Of a DNA stretch of 64,000 nt, positions 1 through 8,311 are shown one piece after another. Below the pieces are notes generated by a model. It was not told the origin of the DNA and did not search any database. It saw only the letters and a program-made list of their open reading frames with translations. Source of the DNA: Iodobacter arcticus (GTDB lineage Bacteria; Pseudomonadota; Gammaproteobacteria; Burkholderiales; Chitinibacteraceae); contig NZ_JBHTBQ010000001.1 in NCBI RefSeq assembly GCF_042664895.1, forward strand, positions 62,001-126,000, given 5' to 3'. Every line of letters begins with the position of its first letter. The first letter of the stretch is position 1. The translations under genes and the position numbers were made by a program.

Positions 1-207
1 AAAGCCAGAGTTGATCCGCGGCGCTACAACGGTGCATCCTTGCTGGGTTTAAAAGGCATCGTGGTGAAGAGCCATGGTGGTGCAGACAAAGTGGCTTTTT
101 ATTGGGCACTGAGGCAGGCGATGGATGAGGCACGCTCGGGCGTGATTCAGCGCATCACTGAACAAGTTCAAGATCAGCTTGCAGAATTGGCAGCTCAAGA
201 GGAGTAA
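1..207 (+). CDS. plsX: Phosphate acyltransferase PlsX, C-terminal part (cut by window start)
   Basis: The first 68 codons are open in frame 1 and end at TAA 205-207. The translation carries RRYNGASLLGLKGIVVKSHG, which matches the conserved C-terminal region of PlsX. PlsX makes acyl-phosphate from acyl-ACP for phospholipid synthesis. Its position just before fabH-fabD-fabG-acpP-fabF is the classic plsX-fab order of proteobacteria and supports the call. Only the C-terminus is present, so the catalytic part cannot be judged. Confidence 0.92.
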   Translation, partial: KARVDPRRYNGASLLGLKGIVVKSHGGADKVAFYWALRQAMDEARSGVIQRITEQVQDQLAELAAQEE

Positions 208-334
208 TTGCAAAACGTAGCGAGAGGCCTGAGGACAAGGCAAAAAATGGTGAAAAACCGCAGTTTACAAGTAGTAAATGAGGATTTTTAGCCATTTTTT
301 AACGCAGTAATCAGGCCTCGCAGTAGGTTTGCAA
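208..334. repeat. Long imperfect hairpin (MITE-like) between plsX and fabH
   Basis: The gap between plsX and fabH is almost entirely one inverted repeat. The left end TTGCAAAACGTAGCG with AGGCCTGA pairs with a right end TCAGGCCTCGC ending TTTGCAA. The inner arms (AAAAAATGG... and ...CCATTTTTT) meet at a loop near 266-272. No open frame of note lies in it. It may be a small non-autonomous element or an unusual intergenic hairpin. A related inner motif (AAGGCAAAAA ... TTTTTAACGC) recurs inside the element at 32806-33107. Confidence 0.7.
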
Positions 335-370
335 TACTCCAAGAGACTGTCATCGAATAAGGGGTTATGT

Positions 371-1327
371 ATGTACGCTCGCATTGTTGGCACAGGTTCT
401 TATTTACCATCTCGTGTAGTTTCTAATCAGGAAATTGCCGAGCGCGTTGAAACAAGCGATGAGTGGATTTTTTCGCGCACTGGTATTCGTGAGCGCCATA
501 TTGCCGCCGAAGGTGAGATGACGTCTGATATGGCGCTGAAAGCCATTGAGGCTGCGATTGCTGCTGCTGGTGTTAGCAAAGAAGAAATTGATTTATTAAT
601 TGTAGCAACAACGACTGGCGATCAAATTTTTCCTTCGACAGCCTGCATCTTGCAAGATAAATTAGGCGTGCATGGCTTTCCGGCATTTGATGTGCAGGCG
701 GTGTGTGCAGGCTTTATTTATGCACTGAGCACAGCAGAAAAATTTGTAAAAACCGGTGCTGCCCAGTGTGCGGTGGTGGTGGGCGCAGAAACGCTGTCGC
801 ATATTGTGAATTGGGATGATCGCGGTACATGTATCTTGTTTGGTGATGGTGCGGGCGCAGTTGTGTTGAAGCCATCCACAGAAACCGGTATTTTAGCCAC
901 GCATTTACGTGCTGATGGCCGTTATCGTCATATTTTAAAAGCAGACGCTAAAGTTAAATATGGTGCTTTAACGGGCAGCCCTTGGCTGTATATGGAAGGC
1001 AATGCGGTCTTTAAATTTGCAGTCCGCGCCTTGGCCGATATTGCAGTAGAGACGCTTGAAGCCGCAGGGATTGAGCAAGCTGAAATTGATTGGCTGGTGC
1101 CGCATCAAGCTAATATCCGTATTATTGAATCTACCGCAAAGCATCTTGGTTTAAGTATGGATAAAGTAGTGGTGACGGTGGCCGAGCATGGCAATACTTC
1201 TGCCGCATCGATTCCCTTAGCATTAGATACCGCGGTGCGGGATGGCCGGATTAAAGCAGGCCATAAAGTGTTAATGGAAGGGATTGGCGGTGGTTTTGCT
1301 TGGGGTTCGGTGTTAGTCCAGTTTTAA
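371..1327 (+). CDS. fabH: 3-oxoacyl-ACP synthase III (FabH)
   Basis: FabH condenses acetyl-CoA with malonyl-ACP to start type II fatty acid synthesis. The start ATG at 371 gives the usual N-terminus MYARIVGTGSYLPSR and 318 residues. An in-frame ATG at 329 would add 14 residues that are not family-like and begin in the hairpin repeat. The catalytic triad is visible: Cys112 in AVCAGF, His245 in PHQANIRI and Asn275 in EHGNTSAAS. The gene lies between plsX and fabD, all on the plus strand, so it is probably part of a fab operon, although the hairpin at 208-334 separates it from plsX. Confidence 0.97.
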   Translation: MYARIVGTGSYLPSRVVSNQEIAERVETSDEWIFSRTGIRERHIAAEGEMTSDMALKAIEAAIAAAGVSKEEIDLLIVATTTGDQIFPSTACILQDKLGVHGFPAFDVQAVCAGFIYALSTAEKFVKTGAAQCAVVVGAETLSHIVNWDDRGTCILFGDGAGAVVLKPSTETGILATHLRADGRYRHILKADAKVKYGALTGSPWLYMEGNAVFKFAVRALADIAVETLEAAGIEQAEIDWLVPHQANIRIIESTAKHLGLSMDKVVVTVAEHGNTSAASIPLALDTAVRDGRIKAGHKVLMEGIGGGFAWGSVLVQF

Positions 1328-1430
1328 TTCTTAACGGCGCTGCAAGAGCGCCGTTTGACTATCCGGCATTAAAATAACTGTTTGAATTTGGCTAAAGTGA
1401 TGCACTTTAGCGGCGTGTAGGAGAATAACA

Positions 1431-2357
1431 ATGGCATTAGCATTTGTGTTTCCGGGCCAAGGCTCACAATCGATCGGTATGATGAATGGCTGGGCAGATT
1501 TGGCCGTAGTGAAAGCAACGTTTGACGAAGCTTCAGCGATCTTAGGGCAAGATTTATGGCAAATGGTTGCCGATGGCCCTAGCGAGCTATTAAACGCCAC
1601 TGTGAATACTCAGCCTCTGATGCTGACTGCCGGTGTGGCTGTATGGCGTGCCTGGCAGGCTCAGGGCGGCGTACAGCCGGACGTATTGGCTGGGCATAGC
1701 TTGGGTGAATATAGCGCGCTAGTGGCGGCTGAGGCTTTGTCTTTCGGTGATGCACTGCAATTGGTTCGTTTACGTGCGATCGCGATGCAAGAAGCTGTGC
1801 CAGTGGGCACGGGTGCAATGGCGGCAATTTTAGGCTTGGCAGATGCCGAAATCATTGCTGCTTGTGAGGAAGCGGCTCAGGGTGATGTGGTCGCCGCAGT
1901 TAATTTTAACTCGCCGGGGCAGGTGGTGATTGCGGGTAGCAAGACGGCTGTAGAGCGCGCTTGCGAGGCTTGCAAGGCGCGTGGTGCTAAGCGGGCGATG
2001 TTATTACCAGTGTCTGTGCCGTCACATTGCGCTTTAATGCGCCCTGCTAGTGATAAGTTGAAACAAAAGCTGGATACAATCGTTATCAATACGCCTGTGA
2101 TTCCGGTCTTGCATAATGCCGATGTGGTCGCATATAGCGATGCAGCACAAATTAAAGACGCGCTGGTTCGTCAGCTTTACGAGCCAGTACGTTGGGTGGA
2201 AACTATTGCCAAAATGGCAAACGATGGCATTACCGTGATCGCTGAGTGCGGGCCGGGTAAAGTATTAGCAGGCTTAAACAAGCGAATCGCAACAGAAGCA
2301 CAGCAAGTGGCCTTGGTCGACGTTGCGGCACTGCAAACATTACAAGCGATGCTGTAA
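1431..2357 (+). CDS. fabD: Malonyl-CoA:ACP transacylase (FabD)
   Basis: FabD moves malonyl from CoA to acyl carrier protein, supplying the elongation substrate. The protein has 308 residues, the normal length. It starts with FVFPGQGSQ, has the nucleophile Ser90 in GHSLGEY, and His199 in PSHCALM as the catalytic partner. A good ribosome binding site (GTAGGAGAATAACA) precedes ATG 1431. It sits 103 bases after fabH and 100 bases before fabG; the second gap holds a REP pair. Confidence 0.97.
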   Translation: MALAFVFPGQGSQSIGMMNGWADLAVVKATFDEASAILGQDLWQMVADGPSELLNATVNTQPLMLTAGVAVWRAWQAQGGVQPDVLAGHSLGEYSALVAAEALSFGDALQLVRLRAIAMQEAVPVGTGAMAAILGLADAEIIAACEEAAQGDVVAAVNFNSPGQVVIAGSKTAVERACEACKARGAKRAMLLPVSVPSHCALMRPASDKLKQKLDTIVINTPVIPVLHNADVVAYSDAAQIKDALVRQLYEPVRWVETIAKMANDGITVIAECGPGKVLAGLNKRIATEAQQVALVDVAALQTLQAML

Positions 2358-2362
2358 GTATT

Positions 2363-2422
2363 TGTAGGGCGGGTGCAACCCGCCGAGGTGTCTTGGTAAA
2401 ATGGCGGGTTGCTCCCGCCCTA
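2363..2422. repeat. Inverted pair of GTAG-hairpin REP sequences
   Basis: A GTAG followed by GGCGGGTGCAACCCGCC hairpin is mirrored about 25 bases later by GGCGGGTTGCTCCCGCC and CTA. This head-to-head pair (BIME-like) fills the fabD-fabG gap. It belongs to the same family as the many copies elsewhere in the window. Confidence 0.85.
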
Positions 2423-2457
2423 TGATTTGTTGCTTTAGCGATTGATGGAGATTTTGC

Positions 2458-3201
2458 ATGAGTTTTGAAGGTAAAGTGGCACTGGTAACCGGTGCATCAC
2501 GAGGAATCGGCCAAGCGATCGCGCTTGAGCTGGCTCGTGCGGGTGCGCTGGTGATTGGCACGGCCACCACTGATGCGGGTGCAGAGGCAATTACAGCTTA
2601 TTTAAAAGAAGTGGGCAATGCAGGTTGCGGCTTACGTTTGCAAGTAACTGAAGAGAACGCTTGCGAAGAGATTGTTGACTCTATTACCCAACAATTTGGC
2701 CCTGTGACCATTCTCGTCAATAATGCGGGGATTACCCGTGATAACCTCCTGATGCGCATGAAGGACGAAGAATGGGATGTCGTGATGGCCACCAATCTGC
2801 GTCCGGTGTATAAGCTATCAAAAGCCGTGATGCGTGGCATGATGAAGGCGCGCTGGGGGCGAATTATTAATATTGCTTCGGTAGTGGGTGCTACAGGTAG
2901 TCCTGGGCAAACTAACTACTCTGCGGCTAAGGCCGCCCTGTTTGGCTTTACTAAATCGCTGGCGCGCGAGATCGGTTCCCGTGGTGTGACAGTGAATGCA
3001 GTCGCCCCTGGTTTTATCGATACCGATATGACAAAGTCGCTTGCAGATGAACAAAAGGCTAAACTGGTCGAACAAATTGCCTTAGGATGCTTAGGTAATC
3101 CGCAAGATATTGCAGATGCGGTGAGTTTTTTGGCGTCAGATAAAGCTGCTTACATTACAGGCAATACCCTGCATGTAAATGGCGGAATGTATATGAATTA
3201 G
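2458..3201 (+). CDS. fabG: 3-oxoacyl-ACP reductase (FabG)
   Basis: This short-chain dehydrogenase/reductase uses NADPH to reduce 3-oxoacyl-ACP in fatty acid elongation. The 247-residue protein has the Rossmann motif GASRGIGQA near residue 13, the NNAG motif, and the catalytic set Ser141, Tyr154 and Lys158 (NYSAAK). It ends ITGNTLHVNGGMYMN, as expected for FabG. ATG 2458 is preceded by GATGGAGATTTTGC. The place between fabD and acpP is the standard cluster order. Confidence 0.97.
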   Translation: MSFEGKVALVTGASRGIGQAIALELARAGALVIGTATTDAGAEAITAYLKEVGNAGCGLRLQVTEENACEEIVDSITQQFGPVTILVNNAGITRDNLLMRMKDEEWDVVMATNLRPVYKLSKAVMRGMMKARWGRIINIASVVGATGSPGQTNYSAAKAALFGFTKSLAREIGSRGVTVNAVAPGFIDTDMTKSLADEQKAKLVEQIALGCLGNPQDIADAVSFLASDKAAYITGNTLHVNGGMYMN

Positions 3202-3307
3202 CGTGGTATCCATGCTGTACGCAGAAGTTTTTTTGCAGCTCAGCGTGGTTTTTTGGTTGTGCATTTCACCGAAGTTACTCGACAAACGTATGCGGTGACT
3301 GTTTTTT

Positions 3308-3316
3308 TGGTAGAAT
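3308..3316 (+). promoter_or_regulatory. Candidate extended -10 promoter for acpP
   Basis: TGG followed by TAGAAT forms an extended -10 box 48 bases before the acpP start. No convincing -35 hexamer lies at the right spacing. acpP is usually expressed at higher level than the other fab genes, so its own promoter is plausible. This is inference only. Confidence 0.35.
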
Positions 3317-3363
3317 GCCGACGTTTTTTTTAGTAATTAAGACAAGGCTTGGGACATAAATTC

Positions 3364-3603
3364 ATGGAAAACATCGAACAGCGTGTTAAGAAGATCGTTG
3401 CCGAGCAACTTGGCGTGCCGGAAACAGACGTTAAGATTGACTCATCGTTTGTAAACGACCTCGGTGCCGATTCTCTCGATACCGTTGAACTCGTCATGGC
3501 ACTGGAAGAAGAATTCGAGTGCGAAATTCCTGACGAAGAAGCCGAAAAAATTACTACCGTTCAGCAAGCTATTGACTTCGTCAATGCCCATCTGGAAAAG
3601 TAA
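3364..3603 (+). CDS. acpP: Acyl carrier protein
   Basis: This is a 79-residue acidic four-helix protein starting MENIEQRVKKIVAEQLGV. The phosphopantetheine attachment Ser37 lies in GADSLDTVEL. It carries the growing acyl chain for all fab enzymes. ATG 3364 gives the canonical N-terminus; a TTG at 3349 in the same frame would add five residues without family support. It sits between fabG and fabF. Confidence 0.97.
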   Translation: MENIEQRVKKIVAEQLGVPETDVKIDSSFVNDLGADSLDTVELVMALEEEFECEIPDEEAEKITTVQQAIDFVNAHLEK

Positions 3604-3711
3604 TTAGTTTTTCTCGAGGCCCCCGCGATGGGCGCGTAAGCGTTTATTGTGGGGGTCTTGTTCCATCTGGTTTCGGCAAACCTGCTTGAACCATCTTACG
3701 GAGACTGCCCC

Positions 3712-4953
3712 GTGTCTAAACGCAGAGTAGTTGTCACTGGCTTGGGACATGTCTCGCCGGTAGGCAATGATGTCGCTACTGGCTGGGCAAATTTGCTCGC
3801 TGGTCAGTCTGGCATCGCTCAAATTTCCCGTTTCGATGCTAGTGACTTAGCTTGCACTATTGCTGGCGAAGTTAAAGGTTTCGATATTACCGAGTACATC
3901 TCGGCCAAAGATGCACGCCGTATGGATGTGTTTATCCATTATGGTATCGCCGCTGCCTTGCAAGCCATTAAAGATGCAGGCCTCGATGATGTTGCCGATT
4001 TGGATAAAACCCGCGTTGGCGTGAATATTGGTTCTGGTATCGGTGGCCTTTGGTCTATCGAGCAGACCAGCGCTGCCTTGCTTGAAGGCGGCCCGCGCAA
4101 AATTGGCCCGTTTTTTATTCCAGGTTGTTTAATTAATCTGGTTGCGGGCCATGTAACTATTTTGAAAGGCTATCAAGGCCCAAGTTACGGCATCGTATCT
4201 GCATGCACCACAGGTGCACATAGCATTGGCGATGCGGCTCGTATCATCCAGTACGGCGATGCCGATGTGATGGTTGCTGGCGGTGCTGAAGGCGCGATTT
4301 CCCGCCTTGGCATGGGTGGCTTTGCGGCCATGAAAGCGCTATCAACTCGCAATGACGATCCTGCTACGGCATCCCGTCCTTGGGATACCGGCCGTGATGG
4401 CTTTGTAATGGGTGAGGGCGCGGGTGTGTTGGTACTGGAAGAGTACGAACACGCTAAAAAGCGCGGCGCAACCATCTACGCGGAGTTGATTGGGTTTGGT
4501 ATGAGCTCAGACGCTTACCATATTACTTCGCCAACGGCAGAAGGCCCAGCGCGCGGCGTGACCAATGCCTTGAAAGATGCGGGCGTTAATTCGGATGAAG
4601 TGGATTACGTTAACGCACACGGCACGTCTACTCCACTGGGTGACTCTAATGAAACCAATGCGCTTAAAATTGCCTTTGGTGATCATGCTAAGAAGCTGGC
4701 GGTGAACTCGACTAAATCCATGACTGGCCATTTATTGGGCGGCGCGGGTGGGGTGGAAGCGATTTACTCTATTCTTGCTCTGCACAATCAAGTTTCCCCT
4801 CCAACAATTAATATCTTCGAGCAAGATATTGCTGGTGGTTGTGATCTGGATTATGTGGCGAATACCGCAAGAGACATGAAGATTGGCGTTGCGATCTCTA
4901 ACTCTTTCGGTTTTGGCGGCACGAATGGCACGCTGGTATTCCGTAAAATTTAA
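3712..4953 (+). CDS. fabF: 3-oxoacyl-ACP synthase II (FabF)
   Basis: FabF is the elongating condensing enzyme of type II fatty acid synthesis. GTG 3712 is the preferred start: it follows ACGGAGACTGCCCC, a clear ribosome binding site, and gives SKRRVVVTGLG, the normal N-terminus, for 413 residues. The catalytic residues Cys165 (SACTTG), His303 (NAHGTSTPLGD) and His340 (SMTGHLLGGAGG) are all present. An earlier in-frame start at 3649 would add 21 atypical residues. An imperfect GC-rich hairpin (about 3618-3659) lies between acpP and fabF and could tune readthrough, but it has only a weak T tract. The gene closes the fab cluster and is followed by a terminator. Confidence 0.96.
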   Translation: MSKRRVVVTGLGHVSPVGNDVATGWANLLAGQSGIAQISRFDASDLACTIAGEVKGFDITEYISAKDARRMDVFIHYGIAAALQAIKDAGLDDVADLDKTRVGVNIGSGIGGLWSIEQTSAALLEGGPRKIGPFFIPGCLINLVAGHVTILKGYQGPSYGIVSACTTGAHSIGDAARIIQYGDADVMVAGGAEGAISRLGMGGFAAMKALSTRNDDPATASRPWDTGRDGFVMGEGAGVLVLEEYEHAKKRGATIYAELIGFGMSSDAYHITSPTAEGPARGVTNALKDAGVNSDEVDYVNAHGTSTPLGDSNETNALKIAFGDHAKKLAVNSTKSMTGHLLGGAGGVEAIYSILALHNQVSPPTINIFEQDIAGGCDLDYVANTARDMKIGVAISNSFGFGGTNGTLVFRKI

Positions 4954-4973
4954 TTAAGAATATCAAGCATAAA

Positions 4974-4998
4974 AAAAGGCTACTTCGGTAGCCTTTTT
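4974..4998 (+). terminator. Intrinsic terminator after fabF
   Basis: The stem AAAGGCTAC-TTCG-GTAGCCTTTTT has a stable UUCG loop and a T tract. It ends the fab cluster 20 bases after the fabF stop. The A-rich left arm may let it also serve the converging lipocalin gene. Confidence 0.9.
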
Positions 4999-5017
4999 CA
5001 TTGCGGGTTGCAGAGCG

Positions 5018-5527
5018 TTAATCCACTCGCTGTAAAGTGTAATTGAGCTTGCTGATATCAAAACCCTGCTCTTTGGCAATGTCTAGCGCGGTATTTAGAT
5101 CTTGGCTGCTGATGGTCTGGCTACGTGATAATAGCCACAGATATTTATGGTTGGGATTGCCAACTAAGGCCCATTGGTATTCCTCGCCCAAGCCAAATAC
5201 CCAGTAATCCGCAGAGAATGGCCAGAAGAAGCTAACCTTCAATTTAGCATTGCCACTATGCGGCACAACACTGGCGTGGCCGTCAGCCTCGGCAAAGCTA
5301 CCGTCTTGCTTGCGGCAGCGATTAACCACGGTGATTTTATCTTCGCTTTGCTTGCTATATTCCGCTGTGGTGTCTGCCACGCACATGCGCTGAAAATACA
5401 TCGGAAAGCTAGCAATCTCGTACCAGCGGCCCAGATAGCGGTCTATATCGAGTGCGGGCACGGTAATAGGTTCTGCATGGGTGACGCTGCTGATGATAAG
5501 GCCGAGGAGTAAGACAGATAAGCGCAT
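5018..5527 (-). CDS. Lipocalin family protein (Blc-like), secreted
   Basis: The 169-residue protein has a signal peptide (MRLSVLLLGLIISSVTHA) and the lipocalin signature LGRWYEIASFP near residue 31. It also shows the YWVFGL and YLWLLSR strands typical of the Blc/apolipoprotein D bacterial group. These bind lipids or lysophospholipids in the envelope. Unlike E. coli Blc, there is no lipobox cysteine after the signal peptide, so a soluble periplasmic form is likely. Converges with fabF. Confidence 0.88.
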   Translation of the reverse strand: MRLSVLLLGLIISSVTHAEPITVPALDIDRYLGRWYEIASFPMYFQRMCVADTTAEYSKQSEDKITVVNRCRKQDGSFAEADGHASVVPHSGNAKLKVSFFWPFSADYWVFGLGEEYQWALVGNPNHKYLWLLSRSQTISSQDLNTALDIAKEQGFDISKLNYTLQRVD

Positions 5528-5788
5528 GATTGCCTCCTTTTTTTGCGATGTTTTTCATATTCTAGCAGCTTGCCAAGTCGATACGATGACCTTGAAGTAG
5601 GGGGCTAGATCAGTAGGCCCCATCACAGAATATTTGAAGTGCCACGCTATCATTTTTAATGAGCCACGTTGGTGCAGGGGAATTTGTTAGCCAGCAGATG
5701 GGGCATCGGCCCCTGTATTTTATACAACGCTATCACTTGTTTAAGTGATAAGGTATAAGGCTGCACTTGCCTTGTTAAAATACCGATC

Positions 5789-7102
5789 ATGTTCTGTTTA
5801 TCTCTAGCCAAAACTCCTGATTTATTAGCGCTGCATGCCAGCGATCCTGTCCGATTTCCTGCCCTTGCCGAGACCGGAGGAGGGCATGCGGGTTGGGATA
5901 TTTTATTTGCCTTGCCTCGTGAAGTACGTATCTATGCTGCTGCTGAGGGCGATGCCTTTGTGAGCGATTTGCGCAGCTTGCCACTGGATGCCAAGTTGCC
6001 CCGCCCAGAAGAGTTGCCTATTGATGCGCCTTTTGCAGGTGGCTGGTTTACTTACGCAGGCTATGAGCTGCTTTCTACCTTTGAGCCGCATGTTGTACAT
6101 CGTCCCGAGGCAGACTTTCCCGTTGCAGCACTGCTACGTATTCCTGCGGCGGTGTTACTTGAGCACCCATCTGGCCTGGCCTGGCTGGTGGCAGAAACGC
6201 TCGAAGAGCTAGAAATGCTAGCCGAGCGAGTGGCTAACACGCTTGAGTTTAATCCTGCATTACCGCAAGTTGCATCAATCACAGAGGACGATCCAGCTGC
6301 CTTTTTACAAGAGGCAGAGCGAGCTCTTATATATATAAGAGAAGGCGATGTCTTTCAGGTGAATTTATCCCGAGGCTGGGATGTGCAACTCGCACAAGCT
6401 TTAAGCCCTGCCGAGCTATTTGCTAGCCTGCGTGTGCGTAATCCCGCACCGTTTTCTACCCTGCTTGATTTAGGCAAATATGGTGCCGTGGTGAGCTCAT
6501 CCCCAGAGCGCTTAGTTAAAGTGAAGGGTGATCTGGTTGAAACACGGCCGATTGCCGGTACGCATCCCAGATCGCTTGATCCTATCGAAGATGCGGGGCT
6601 TAAAGCGCGGCTCTTAGCGACACCCAAAGAGCGTGCCGAGCATATTATGCTGGTTGATTTAGAGCGCAATGATCTGGGCCGTATTTGCCGGCCTGGCACG
6701 GTGCAAGTGGACGAGCTGATGGCTGTGGCAACCTATGCTTTTGTTCATCATATTGAATCCAATGTGCGTGGACAGTTAAGTGCGGGGCAAACACCGGCTG
6801 ATATTCTTAGGGCGCTTTTCCCCGGTGGAACCATTACAGGTTGCCCTAAGGTTCGCTGCATGCAAATTATCAGAGAATTGGAAGATAGGCCTCGTTATGC
6901 TTACACCGGTAGCTTGGGTTATATCAATCTGGATGGATCCATGGATCTTAATATCCTGATTCGTACTTTCTTACAAAGGCAAGATCAGCTTTATTTTAGA
7001 GCGGGTGCTGGCATTGTGATTGATTCAGATCCAGAGCGTGAGCTGCAAGAAACTCGTCATAAAGCACGCGGCTTACTGCGCGCCTTGGGCGTGCAAGGTT
7101 AG
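5789..7102 (+). CDS. pabB: Aminodeoxychorismate synthase component I (PabB-like chorismate-binding enzyme)
   Basis: This 437-residue chorismate-utilising enzyme would turn chorismate plus ammonia into 4-amino-4-deoxychorismate for folate. The C-terminal chorismate-binding domain is complete: GDVFQVNLSRGW, GGTITGCPKVRCMQ, YAYTGSLGY and RAGAGIVIDSDPERE. The adjacent gene is pabC, which supports PabB over TrpE. The PIKGT motif, whose lysine is the nucleophile in E. coli PabB, reads PIAGT here with Ala256. That is the anthranilate synthase form, so a TrpE-like chemistry or a PabB variant is possible. No strong ribosome binding site is seen before ATG 5789. The glutamine amidotransferase partner is not in the window. 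Confidence 0.82.
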   Translation: MFCLSLAKTPDLLALHASDPVRFPALAETGGGHAGWDILFALPREVRIYAAAEGDAFVSDLRSLPLDAKLPRPEELPIDAPFAGGWFTYAGYELLSTFEPHVVHRPEADFPVAALLRIPAAVLLEHPSGLAWLVAETLEELEMLAERVANTLEFNPALPQVASITEDDPAAFLQEAERALIYIREGDVFQVNLSRGWDVQLAQALSPAELFASLRVRNPAPFSTLLDLGKYGAVVSSSPERLVKVKGDLVETRPIAGTHPRSLDPIEDAGLKARLLATPKERAEHIMLVDLERNDLGRICRPGTVQVDELMAVATYAFVHHIESNVRGQLSAGQTPADILRALFPGGTITGCPKVRCMQIIRELEDRPRYAYTGSLGYINLDGSMDLNILIRTFLQRQDQLYFRAGAGIVIDSDPERELQETRHKARGLLRALGVQG

Positions 7103-7151
7103 ACTGTTTTGTAGGGGCCCGCCTTTGTGCCCATGCGTGAATGGATCAGTT

Positions 7152-7189
7152 AGGGTGGCAAAGCAAATCGTTTTGTTCACCCTTTTTTT
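7152..7189 (+). terminator. Possible terminator or attenuating hairpin between pabB and pabC
   Basis: AGGGTG pairs with CACCCT around an imperfect inner stem (GCAAAGCAAA / TTTTGTT), followed by seven T. The last T run merges with the ribosome binding site region of pabC (TATGGAGTTTTAG). It may be a decayed dispersed repeat. Confidence 0.35.
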
Positions 7190-7201
7190 ATGGAGTTTTA
7201 G

Positions 7202-8053
7202 ATGAGATTGCTTAATGGCCTGCCCCAAGACCACATCAGTATGGCTGATCGGGCGTTTCAATTTGGTGACGGGGTGTTTCGCACCATGCGTTGCACAGGC
7301 GGAGCGATTGAATTTTGGGCCAGACATTACACACGCTTACAGCAAGACTGCGCAGCTTTGGGAATCGTTTGCCCCAGCGAGGCGATCTTGCTAGAAGACT
7401 TGCGCTGCCTTACACCCATTGACGCAGCACTTAAGATAATCATTACCCGGGGTGAAACCGCTCGTGGTTATGTCGCGCCTGATCAGCTAGCTCCTAATCG
7501 AATTGTGCAGTTGGCTGCCTTACCTGCCTACCCAGAAAAATTGCATCAAGAGGGAGTAAAAGTGCGTGTTTGTAGCACGCAGGCGAGCTGGCAACCTGCC
7601 TTGGCTGGGGTTAAGCATTTGAATCGTTTAGAAAATGTTTTAGCACGGCGGGAATGGAGCGATCCAAGCATTTTTGAAGGGCTGATGCTGGACAGAGACG
7701 GCTTGGTGATCGAAGGCGTGATGAGTAATGTGTTGGTTTTATGCGACAGCGTTTTAAGTACGCCAAAACTCGAGCAAAGTGGAGTGAGTGGGGTAATGTG
7801 TGAGGTGGTTTTTGATGCTGCAATGCAGCATGGTTGGAGGGTAGAAAAACGAGCTTGGACGCTGGATGAAATCAAAAAAGCCGATGCCGTCTGGCTGACA
7901 AATAGTCTGATGGGATTATTGCCAGTGGCTGAGTTATGCGATCAGTATTTTTCCCCGAATGCCGCGCAGCCACTGCTGTCGGCGGCGGTGAATCAGTTGC
8001 GCCAAAAGGAAAAATTTGCGATTGTTGCTGTGCCGGATATGACGGAAGGGTAA
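7202..8053 (+). CDS. pabC: Aminodeoxychorismate lyase (PabC), class IV aminotransferase fold
   Basis: PabC splits 4-amino-4-deoxychorismate into p-aminobenzoate and pyruvate using pyridoxal phosphate. The 283-residue protein begins MRLLNGLPQDHISMADRAFQ with the typical FGDGVFRTMR segment. It has the PLP lysine Lys138 in GVKHLNRLENVLARREW and a later LTNSLMGLLPV segment, all class IV features. ATG 7202 follows TATGGAGTTTTAG. It is directly downstream of pabB, giving a pabBC unit for folate synthesis. Confidence 0.92.
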   Translation: MRLLNGLPQDHISMADRAFQFGDGVFRTMRCTGGAIEFWARHYTRLQQDCAALGIVCPSEAILLEDLRCLTPIDAALKIIITRGETARGYVAPDQLAPNRIVQLAALPAYPEKLHQEGVKVRVCSTQASWQPALAGVKHLNRLENVLARREWSDPSIFEGLMLDRDGLVIEGVMSNVLVLCDSVLSTPKLEQSGVSGVMCEVVFDAAMQHGWRVEKRAWTLDEIKKADAVWLTNSLMGLLPVAELCDQYFSPNAAQPLLSAAVNQLRQKEKFAIVAVPDMTEG

Positions 8054-8104
8054 TTTTCACTGGGTGGAATAGGTAGTTAGCCGTACTCTGGCGCGCTTCC
8101 AAAA

Positions 8105-8137
8105 CAAAAACGGCAAGCCCGAGGGCCTGCCGTTTTT
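8105..8137 (-). terminator. Terminator downstream of tRNA-Ser (bidirectional)
   Basis: AAAAACGGCA and TGCCGTTTTT flank GCCC-GAG-GGCC. The T tract is present on both strands, so it can end both the minus-strand tRNA transcript and pabC. Confidence 0.8.
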
Positions 8138-8144
8138 GATGATC

Positions 8145-8234
8145 TGGAGGAGAGAGGGGGATTCGAACCCCCGATACTCTCGCGAGTACGCCTGATTTCG
8201 AGTCAGGTACATTCAACCACTCTGCCACCTCTCC
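8145..8234 (-). tRNA. tRNA-Ser with anticodon CGA
   Basis: On the minus strand the 90-base unit starts GGAGAGGTGGCAGAGTGG and has the anticodon stem CTGACT-CGA-AATCAG. It has the long variable arm of a serine tRNA (TACTCGCGAGAGTA), the T arm GGGGGTTCGAATCCCCC and an encoded CCA end. CGA reads UCG codons. No integrase or attachment repeat is seen next to it. Confidence 0.95.
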
Positions 8235-8311
8235 AAAGAGGAGACGAATTCTAGCGCAATTTTTACCTAAGGCAAAGCAGTGTTTGTCATTTTAGGAGGA
8301 ATTAGTGCAGA

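Noticed and set aside
8145..8234. tRNA-Ser as an integration site of a genomic island
   Set aside because: No integrase gene and no direct repeat of the tRNA 3' end was found within the window.
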